Positions 57,938 through 64,000 of a stretch of DNA of 64,000 nucleotides are shown one piece after another. Position 1 is the stretch's first letter; the number at the start of each line of letters is the position of its first letter. The position numbers and the translations under genes are program-made. The notes beneath the pieces were generated by a model that was not told the DNA's origin, searched no databases, and saw nothing but the letters and a program-made list of their open reading frames with translations. The stretch lies in assembly GCF_023499255.1 (NCBI RefSeq), contig NZ_CP092183.1, positions 1,185,501-1,249,500 on the forward strand. The letters are read 5' to 3'. Source of the DNA: Couchioplanes caeruleus. Lineage in GTDB: Bacteria; Actinomycetota; Actinomycetes; Mycobacteriales; Micromonosporaceae.

Positions 57938-60900
57938 TCACGCGTTCGCCACGCGCCGGCGCGCCTCTTCCTCGGGCAGCGGCCGCGCGAAGAGGAAGCC
58001 CTGACCCAGCCGGCAGCCCGCCTCGGTCAGCAGCCGGTGCTCCTCCTGCGTCTCGATGCCCTCGGCCACCACGTCCAGGTTCAGCGTGCCTGCCAGCTGG
58101 ATGATGCCGCGAACCAGGTCGAGCTGCTGCTGCGAGCCGGTGATGGTGTCCACGAACGACTTGTCCAGCTTCAGCGTGTCCACCGGCACCCGGTGCAGGT
58201 AGCTCAGCGACGAGTAGCCCGTACCGAAGTCGTCGATGGACATCTTGATCCCGGCCCGGCGCAGGCGGGCGATGTCGGTGTGGATCCGCTCGTGCTCGCC
58301 CAGCAGCAGGCTCTCGGTGATCTCCAGCGTGAGCAGGTGTGCCGGCAGCCCGGAGCGGGTCAGCTCGTCGAAGACCTGGTCCACGAAGTCGGGCGAGCGG
58401 AACTGCCGGACCGAGACGTTCACGCTGACGTACGGCGTGTCCCGCGGGTGCTCCCGGTGCCAGGCGGCGGCGGTGGCCACGGCCGTCCGCAGCACCCAGG
58501 CGCCCAGCTCGACGATCAGCCCCGACTCCTCGGCGAGCGGGATGAAGGTGGCCGGGGACACCATGCCCCGCTGCGGGTGCTGCCAGCGCAGCAGCGCCTC
58601 GAAACCGACCGTACGCGTGCTGCCCAGCTCGACGATCGGCTGGTACGCGAGCCGGAACGCGTCCTCGGCGAACGCGCGGTCGAGGTCCTTGCGCAGCTGC
58701 ATCCGGTCGAGGACCTCCTCGTGCAGGGAGGCCTCGTAGCGCCGCCAGCGCGGCCCGTCGCCGGCCGACACGGTGTCCAGGGCGACGTCCGCCTGGCCGA
58801 GCAGCTCCTTGGCGGTGTGGGCGTCGGCGGTGGTCGACACGCCCGCGCGCAGGTACGCCGCGACCAGGCTGCCGCCCGCGTGGAACCACTCGGTGGACAC
58901 GCCCACGATCTGGTCGGCGAGCTTCTCCAGGTACGCCACGTCCGGCGCGTCCCGGACCACGATGCCGAACTCGTCGGCGCCGAGGCGGGCGACGGTGCCG
59001 CGGCCGGCGAGCGCGGCGGAGAGCCGCTTGGCGACGGCGATCAGCAACTCGTCGCCGACCTCGTGGCCCATCGTGTCGTTGACCGTGCGGAACCCGTCGA
59101 TGTTGCACACCATGACGCCGCAGGTGCCGCCGTCCCGCCCGGCGGCCGCCGCGGCCACGTCGTCCTGGAACTGCAGCCGGTTGCCCAGCCCGGTGAGCGG
59201 ATCCACGTACGCCCGGGCGAGCAGCTCCTCCTCGAGGCGGCGCCGCTCGGTGACGTCGCGCAACGTGATGACCAGGCCGTGCACGCCCGGCTCCGAACGC
59301 ATGTCGCCGATGGCCGCCTCGGTGTAGATCAGCTCGCCGTCGGTACGGCGTACGCGCCACAGGTTCAGCGCGTCGCCGGTGCGCCCGCGGCGGGCGGCGT
59401 CCAGCTCGTGGCGGACCTCGTCGCGCTGCGCGGGATCGATCAGGTCCAGGACGCCGGTGCCCACCAGGCCGGCCGTGCCGATCACCGGTTCCGCCGCGGG
59501 GCTCACGTACGTGATCGTGTTGTCGTCGCCGAGGATGGCGATCACCTCGGTGGCGTTGACCACCAGCGTCCGGAAGTAGGCCTGGCTGTCGCGGCGGCTG
59601 ATCTCCCGGTTCAGCCGGATGCGGTCGATCATCGTGGCGGCCTGGCCGGCGAGCACCGGCAGCGCCTCCTGCAGGTCGATGATCGCCCGCTCCTCCGTGC
59701 CGACGTACAGGTCGCCGATCCACGTACGGCCCACCGCCAGCCGGCAGTACAGCGCCAGCTCGAAGGCCGCCAGCGGCTCGGCGGCCTCCGGCGGAAGCGT
59801 CACCACGTACCGCAGCTCGAGCGCGCCACCCGGAGCGCCGGCGGGCACCGGATCGGCCGGGGTGATCTCCGGGTCGTCGTGCACCATCAGCACCACCCGG
59901 TGCTGCGTGCCGGGCGGCAGCATGTGCCCGACCGCGCGGCGCAGGACGTCGGTCGCCTCCTCGGTCCCGGTGCAGACCAGCAGCGCCTCGCACGCCAGCC
60001 GCAGCTCCCGCTCGCGGGCCAGCGTCTGGCGCAGGCTCGTGGCGACGGCCGACATCCGGGCCAGCGACAGCACGATCAGCGCAGCCGACACCACGGCGAT
60101 GAGAACGCCGTCGGTGACCGGGCCGCGCAGCGCCTGCACCAGCAGCGCGGCCGGGGCCAGCAGCGACGCCACGGTCAGCACGGCCCGGCGCAGCGATACC
60201 TGGGTGCTGCTGAGCACCTGCGGCTCGGTGGCCCGGATCATCGACGGGTGCAGGGCGGCCGCGCCACCGGCGACGCAGAAGAGCAGCCAGCCCACGTCGC
60301 TCGGGCTGCCCAGCTGCCAGAAGCCGCCGAGGCGGCTGAGGCCGTACAGCGCGTCCGCGGTCAGCAGCGCCGCACCGGAGATCAGCAGGAAGACCAGGCT
60401 GGTGTTGCGGGTCGCGCTCACGCCCAGCCGCGCGAGGATCGCCAGGATCAGCAGATCCGTCAGCGGGTACGCGATCGAGACGGCCTTCTCCAGCGGGCTC
60501 AGCGTCGGGTCCTGCAGGAACGGATTGATCAGGAACGTCCAGGCGAGGAACCCGACGCCGATGGTGAGGATGACCGCGTCCAGCATGCCGGCGCGGTCGG
60601 GCAGCCGGGCACCCGACCGGGTCAGCCCGAGCAGGCCGGCCACCAGCAGCGGCGACGAGACACCGAGGAACACCAGGTCCGCGGGGGACGGGAAGTCGCC
60701 CGGCATGAACAGGGCCACCACGGTGCCCGCCACGAAGGCGCCGTAACCACCGCCCAGCAGCAGCCACGGCGCCCGGCGCCGAGGGGCGTTCAGCGTGACG
60801 CCGACGGCGAAGGCGGTCAGCGAGGACAGGACGATCAACGCCCACGCCGCCACCACCGGCCCGGGAAGCACCAGGTAGATGCCGATCAGGCAGAACGACA

Positions 60901-61147
60901 GGGCGATGTGCGCCAGCATGGCCCGGCTCAGCAGGGAATCCCGGCGCGCCCGTGCCGCGTCGGTCCCGGCCCCCGAGCCGGCCGCCTCCAGGCGGCGCAG
61001 GACACCGAGATCCGGCCCGGGCCCGACGCCGACCGGCCGCTCCTCGACCGGGACGGCCACGCCGGTCGCCGAGCGCCGCCCGGCGGCACGCCAGCGGCGC
61101 GCGTCGCCTGGGCGACCCTCGACGGAAAAGCGCTCGTCTGTACTCAA
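57938..61147 (-). CDS. Membrane-bound PAS-GGDEF-EAL protein
   Basis: A 1069-residue hybrid c-di-GMP enzyme. Residues 75-375 form about nine helices of a MASE-like sensor. Then follow a GAF-like stretch (about 395-545), PAS (about 555-670), GGDEF (about 675-835) and EAL (about 840-1066). The GGDEF site reads 'ARLGADEFGIV', with Ala replacing the second Gly, and no clear RxxD inhibition site is seen. The EAL side looks complete: 'FEALLRW', 'SVNVSV', 'LEITES', 'SIDDFGTGYSS', 'LKLDKSF', 'VAEGIET'. Hydrolysis of c-di-GMP is therefore likely, synthesis uncertain. The start is a rare TTG with AGG upstream. Unlinked to the GT2 operon. Confidence 0.93.
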   Translation of the reverse strand: MSTDERFSVEGRPGDARRWRAAGRRSATGVAVPVEERPVGVGPGPDLGVLRRLEAAGSGAGTDAARARRDSLLSRAMLAHIALSFCLIGIYLVLPGPVVAAWALIVLSSLTAFAVGVTLNAPRRRAPWLLLGGGYGAFVAGTVVALFMPGDFPSPADLVFLGVSSPLLVAGLLGLTRSGARLPDRAGMLDAVILTIGVGFLAWTFLINPFLQDPTLSPLEKAVSIAYPLTDLLILAILARLGVSATRNTSLVFLLISGAALLTADALYGLSRLGGFWQLGSPSDVGWLLFCVAGGAAALHPSMIRATEPQVLSSTQVSLRRAVLTVASLLAPAALLVQALRGPVTDGVLIAVVSAALIVLSLARMSAVATSLRQTLARERELRLACEALLVCTGTEEATDVLRRAVGHMLPPGTQHRVVLMVHDDPEITPADPVPAGAPGGALELRYVVTLPPEAAEPLAAFELALYCRLAVGRTWIGDLYVGTEERAIIDLQEALPVLAGQAATMIDRIRLNREISRRDSQAYFRTLVVNATEVIAILGDDNTITYVSPAAEPVIGTAGLVGTGVLDLIDPAQRDEVRHELDAARRGRTGDALNLWRVRRTDGELIYTEAAIGDMRSEPGVHGLVITLRDVTERRRLEEELLARAYVDPLTGLGNRLQFQDDVAAAAAGRDGGTCGVMVCNIDGFRTVNDTMGHEVGDELLIAVAKRLSAALAGRGTVARLGADEFGIVVRDAPDVAYLEKLADQIVGVSTEWFHAGGSLVAAYLRAGVSTTADAHTAKELLGQADVALDTVSAGDGPRWRRYEASLHEEVLDRMQLRKDLDRAFAEDAFRLAYQPIVELGSTRTVGFEALLRWQHPQRGMVSPATFIPLAEESGLIVELGAWVLRTAVATAAAWHREHPRDTPYVSVNVSVRQFRSPDFVDQVFDELTRSGLPAHLLTLEITESLLLGEHERIHTDIARLRRAGIKMSIDDFGTGYSSLSYLHRVPVDTLKLDKSFVDTITGSQQQLDLVRGIIQLAGTLNLDVVAEGIETQEEHRLLTEAGCRLGQGFLFARPLPEEEARRRVANA

Positions 61148-61307
61148 GGCAACCTGCCCGGGCCGCGACTGTGCCTGCCGTGAACTGGCGTCACTACCTC
61201 TTGTTCGGCATCGGGGAATCAGGACTGAGTGTCGACGCGCGGTGACGGATGCATCGCACGCGAAGTTCTCGGGATCGTACTAGCCGGCCTGCGACGACGC
61301 TACAGGT

Positions 61308-62348
61308 TCAATGGCGTACCGGCATGAGAATGGAGAAGCCCGTGGTGCCGCGTACGGCCAGCGGCTTGATCGGACCGTCCAGTTCCAGCACCAGCTGTCC
61401 CGGGCCGCCCGCGTCCAGCGCCTGCAGCAGGTACTCCCGGTTGACCGCCACGTGCGCCTCGGCGTCGGCCGCCCAGGCGTGCGCGTCGGCCGTACGCAGC
61501 TCGCCGGCCGGCCCCACGGTGAGGATCGCGACCTCGAACCGGCGGCCCTCGTGCTCGCGGGTCACCGTGGTGGCAGCGCCGAGGGTGGCGCGCAGCTCGG
61601 GCCCGTCCACGGTGACCCGCCGGGCGCCGGGGGCGTCGAGCGTCACCAGGCGGCGATGGTCCGGCCAGTCCACGTCCAGGGGCCGGGCCTCGGCGCGGCC
61701 CGCGGGCGTCTCGGCGACCAGCGTCGCGTCGTCCAGCAGCAGCGTGACCGTTCCGGTGAGCAGCGGGCGCAGCTGGTCGACGAAGGACAGCGGCGCGGCG
61801 GCCCGGACCGGCGGCCCGGCCACCGTGGCGGCGGCCTCGGCGACGGCGAGCCGGAACCGGTCGGTGGCGGCCACGGTCAGCACGCCCTCCGCGCCGGTCT
61901 CCAGCAACACGCTGTTGATCATCGGCAGGGCCGGGTCGGCGCAGGCGGCGAAGCGGACCGCGTCGAGGGCGGCGGCGAGCGCGGCGGCGGGCAGGGTGAT
62001 GCGGGTCATGGTGGTCTCCTCGGCGTCCAGCAGGTGATGGAGTCGGGAGAGCTCGCGGCGGGCGTCGGCGAGGCCGTCCTCCAGCCGGCGCAGGTGCTCG
62101 TCCAGCAGCGTGCGGACGGTCCGGGGGTCGGGCAGCTCCGCGACCGCCCGGCCGATGTCCGCGACCGGCATGCCGACCCGGCGCAGCCCGGCCACCAGGC
62201 GGGCGGCGAGGATCTGCTCCTCGCGGTACCGCCGGTAGCCGGTCACCGGGTCCACCTCGGCCGGCACCAGCACGCCGGCCCGGTCGTAGAACCGCAGGGC
62301 GCTGACCCCCAGGCCGCTGGCCCGGGACACCTCGCCGATCCCGCGCAT
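61308..62348 (-). CDS. MerR-family regulator fused to a DnaN (beta-clamp)-like domain
   Basis: A 346-residue fusion protein. Residues 1-112 are a MerR winged helix and its coiled coil: 'MRGIGEVSRASGLGVSALRF', 'YRRYREEQILAARLVAGL', then 'LLDEHLRRLEDGLADARREL'. Residues 114-346 resemble DNA polymerase III beta: 'ALPMINSVLLETGAEGVLTV' then 'ATDRFRLAVAE' (domain-1/2-like) and 'VNREYLLQALD', 'GPIKPLAVRG', 'FSILMPVRH' (domain-3 end). A true clamp subunit has about 375 residues and three domains; here there is room for two. It may sense DNA-bound partners, or use the clamp fold as a ligand or oligomer domain. AGAG precedes the ATG. Confidence 0.85.
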   Translation of the reverse strand: MRGIGEVSRASGLGVSALRFYDRAGVLVPAEVDPVTGYRRYREEQILAARLVAGLRRVGMPVADIGRAVAELPDPRTVRTLLDEHLRRLEDGLADARRELSRLHHLLDAEETTMTRITLPAAALAAALDAVRFAACADPALPMINSVLLETGAEGVLTVAATDRFRLAVAEAAATVAGPPVRAAAPLSFVDQLRPLLTGTVTLLLDDATLVAETPAGRAEARPLDVDWPDHRRLVTLDAPGARRVTVDGPELRATLGAATTVTREHEGRRFEVAILTVGPAGELRTADAHAWAADAEAHVAVNREYLLQALDAGGPGQLVLELDGPIKPLAVRGTTGFSILMPVRH

Positions 62349-62446
62349 CTCGCTCTCCACACCGCGGAACCCTGGTGCCTCGACAAGGTCGAGGGTCAAA
62401 TCCCGCACCTCTGTGTCATCGTGCACGGCATGGCACGTGAGTCGAG

Positions 62447-62896
62447 ATGGTGACGGGCGGGCGGGCCCGGGGCAAGAGCGACGACCTGCCGCTGCTGCGC
62501 CGGGCCCGGGACCGGATGGACCGCGAGTACGCCCAGCCGCTCGACGTCCCGGCGCTCGCGCGGACGGCGCACATGTCCGCGGGCCACTTCGCGCGCCGCT
62601 TCCGTGCCGAGTACGGCGAGACCCCGTACTCGTACCTGATGACGCGCCGGATCGAACGCGCCAAGGCCCTGTTGCGCCGCGGCGACGTGAGCGTGACCGA
62701 GGCGTGCGTCCGGGTGGGCTGCACGTCGCTCGGCTCGTTCAGCTCCCGTTTCACCGAGCTGGTCGGGCAGACGCCGAGCGCCTATCGCGCCCGCGCGCAT
62801 GACGAGGTGGCCGGCGTACCCGGGTGCATCGCCCGTGGCCTGGGCCAACCGATCAGATCTGGAGAAGCGCCGGGGGCCCGCAGCGCCCTAGCGTGA
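62447..62896 (+). CDS. AraC-family regulator (DNA-binding part only)
   Basis: A 149-residue AraC/XylS protein reduced to the DNA-binding domain. The two helix-turn-helix units are 'LARTAHMSAGHFARRFRAEYG' and 'VTEACVRVGCTSLGSFSSRF' with the conserved 'GQTPSAYRA'. The usual N-terminal sensor is missing and about 35 polar residues follow. It starts ATG 62447 and is divergent from the MerR-clamp gene; the next gene, a VOC enzyme, starts five bases after its stop. Likely controls the VOC gene. Confidence 0.9.
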   Translation: MVTGGRARGKSDDLPLLRRARDRMDREYAQPLDVPALARTAHMSAGHFARRFRAEYGETPYSYLMTRRIERAKALLRRGDVSVTEACVRVGCTSLGSFSSRFTELVGQTPSAYRARAHDEVAGVPGCIARGLGQPIRSGEAPGARSALA

Positions 62897-62901
62897 GCGG
62901 C

Positions 62902-63318
62902 ATGACGATTTCCCTGTCGCACTGCTTCCTCATCGTGCACGACTACGACGAGGCTCTGACGTTCTACCGCGACGTCCTCGGCCTCGAGGTGCGCGCGGAC
63001 GTCGAGTTCGAGGACAACCGGTGGCTGACCCTGAGCGCGCCGGACCAGCCGGGCGTCGAGATCGGCCTGGAGATCCCCGGCTACTTCCCGCACACCTCGG
63101 AGGCCGATCGGCGGGCCACCGCGGACCTGCTGGCGAAGGGGTTGCTGCCGGGGATCATCTTCCGCACCGACGACTGCGACAAGACCTTCGACCGGGTACG
63201 GGCGGCCGGCGCCGAGGTGCTCCAGGAGCCGATCGATCAGCCGTACGGCGTGCGCGACTGCGCCTTCCGCGACCCCTCCGGGAACATGGTCAGGTTCTCC
63301 CAGTACCCGGAGGGGTGA
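62902..63318 (+). CDS. VOC (glyoxalase/bleomycin resistance) superfamily protein
   Basis: A 138-residue protein with two beta-alpha-beta-beta-beta units: 'SHCFLIVHDYDEALTFYRDVL' and 'DCDKTFDRVRAAGAEVLQEP', ending 'DCAFRDPSGNMVRFSQ'. Family members are metal-dependent lyases, dioxygenases or antibiotic-binding proteins. Candidate ligands (His7, Glu in the second unit) are present, but the pair set is not complete enough to say which. Directly follows the AraC regulator, so probably under its control. Confidence 0.88.
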   Translation: MTISLSHCFLIVHDYDEALTFYRDVLGLEVRADVEFEDNRWLTLSAPDQPGVEIGLEIPGYFPHTSEADRRATADLLAKGLLPGIIFRTDDCDKTFDRVRAAGAEVLQEPIDQPYGVRDCAFRDPSGNMVRFSQYPEG

Positions 63319-63330
63319 CGCGACGGACGG

Positions 63331-64000
63331 TCAGTTGCCGGTGACCGTACCCGTGACCGTGCCGAGGCCGGTCTCCTCGCCGAATTGCAGCTGAACGATC
63401 TCGTCCGACTCGGCGACGCTGTCCGTCACCGTCGGGACGGTGATCTCACCGCTGGTCTTGCCCGGCTCGATCGTCGTGTACGCCGTCAGGTACGTCGACG
63501 ACAGCGGCCGGGACGGCTCGGGGTCCTCGTACGCGAACTCCTGGAACCAGGCCGGGTCGACGTCGGTGCTGGACAGCTCGGTGCCGCTCGCCGGCTTCTG
63601 CGGAGACGCCCAGATGTCGAACGGCGTCTCGGCCGGCGCGGAGAGCTTCACCTGCCAGCGCAGCGTGCCGCCCTCGGCCACCTTGTCCGTCGCCGTGCCC
63701 AGGCTGAGCTTCGGCGCCGGGTCGTCGTTGCGGACGTCGACGCCGCCCTGGTAGTCGCCGATCACGAAGCCGCGCTCGGCCTTGGCGCCGACCATCTTGC
63801 CCTCGTCCTGGCCGTACAGCGTGTCGCCCTTCACCTTGACCGGCACCGGGATGGTCCGGGCGCCCGGGCGGACGGTGGCGAGCCACGACGTGCTCTTGTA
63901 CGTCACCGCGTCGGTCATGAACAGCCGGACCTTGCCGCCGCCCCGGCCGGTGATCTTGACCGGCACCTGGTACGTCTTGGTGCCGGAGTTGCCCTCCTTG
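63331..64000 (-). CDS. Calx-beta domain protein, 5' part beyond the window
   Basis: C-terminal part (about 222 residues) of a larger secreted or surface protein. Calx-beta segments are visible: 'TATDKVAEGGTLRWQVKLSA', 'GKTSGEITVPTVTDSVAES' and 'DEIVQLQF'. Such domains form beta sandwiches that bind calcium and mediate adhesion. The start lies beyond position 64000. Convergent with the VOC gene by 12 bases. Confidence 0.78.
   Translation of the reverse strand, partial: KEGNSGTKTYQVPVKITGRGGGKVRLFMTDAVTYKSTSWLATVRPGARTIPVPVKVKGDTLYGQDEGKMVGAKAERGFVIGDYQGGVDVRNDDPAPKLSLGTATDKVAEGGTLRWQVKLSAPAETPFDIWASPQKPASGTELSSTDVDPAWFQEFAYEDPEPSRPLSSTYLTAYTTIEPGKTSGEITVPTVTDSVAESDEIVQLQFGEETGLGTVTGTVTGN

Noticed and set aside
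58037..61183. A 1048-codon plus-strand open frame
   Set aside because: It lies opposite the PAS-GGDEF-EAL gene, whose catalytic motifs are intact; the plus-strand translation is low-complexity His/Gln/Arg-rich.
1..64000. Insertion sequences, integrases, att sites, tRNA or rRNA genes
   Set aside because: None was recognised on either strand; the absence of terminal inverted repeats was judged by eye only, and a tRNA scan was not possible.

Overview
The window is GC-rich actinomycete chromosome. GTG starts are frequent, genes often overlap by ATGA or GTGA, the third codon position is strongly G/C, and ECF sigma factors, a SigG-type sigma factor, DUF664 DinB proteins and ROK, HxlR and AraC regulators all occur. 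Gene content suggests Micromonosporaceae, most likely Actinoplanes or a close relative. That placement is inference; no rRNA, tRNA or other taxonomic marker is present. I saw no transposase, integrase, phage gene or CRISPR array, so this looks like a chromosomal arm with accessory genes rather than an inserted island.

Layout. 1-1232: minus-strand NodB deacetylase (cut by the edge) with a small membrane partner. 1358-3404: chemoreceptor facing an EAL phosphodiesterase. 3469-5686: tightly overlapping operon of a membrane protein, a YtrA-type GntR repressor and an FtsX-like permease with no FtsE. 5768-9368: secreted RHS/YD-repeat protein with a glycine-rich two-cysteine tail, followed by a two-helix membrane peptide. 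9726-16582: intracellular GH5, ROK regulator, DUF664 protein and a secreted GH31 with ricin-type lectin domains. 16594-19093: EAL-HDOD protein and three small proteins. 19252-27930: very short GT2-like protein, SigG-type sigma factor with a SDR, an operon of kinase-like protein, ECF sigma, membrane protein and a ruined AHSA1 gene, a DJ-1 protein, a membrane protein/winged-helix/DinB operon and a secreted phosphodiesterase. 28180-32387: exopolysaccharide-type operon (cellulose-synthase-like GT2, secreted GH26, GT-C transferase). 32491-36539: alkaline phosphatase with a PHO-box-like site, then a CPBP protease/histidine kinase/response regulator operon. 36668-37986: two divergent pseudogenes joined at what looks like one deletion. 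37992-46479: DUF72, PepSY, SDR, a GT2/PIG-V-type mannosyltransferase pair and a secreted GH127 with ricin-type repeats. 46485-50711: methyltransferase/HxlR, hemerythrin, hydrolase/TetR, DUF1905. 50804-52933: secreted arabinofuranosidase-like GH with FN3 and CBM2, preceded by a perfect CebR box. 53014-64000: YcaQ-type glycosylase, threonine aldolase, roadblock protein, ArsR/GNAT, alpha-oxoamine synthase, a large PAS-GGDEF-EAL protein, a MerR regulator fused to a beta-clamp-like domain, AraC, VOC, and a Calx-beta protein cut by the edge.

Two themes recur. One is plant-polysaccharide breakdown: secreted GH31, GH127 and GH51-like enzymes carrying lectin or cellulose-binding modules, intracellular GH5, and sugar-responsive control by ROK and probably CebR. 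The other is cyclic di-GMP and surface signalling: three EAL proteins, a chemoreceptor and an exopolysaccharide operon. The most unusual items are the MerR-clamp fusion, the CebR-box promoter, the FtsE-less FtsX operon, the RHS tail with its small neighbour, and the paired pseudogene scar.
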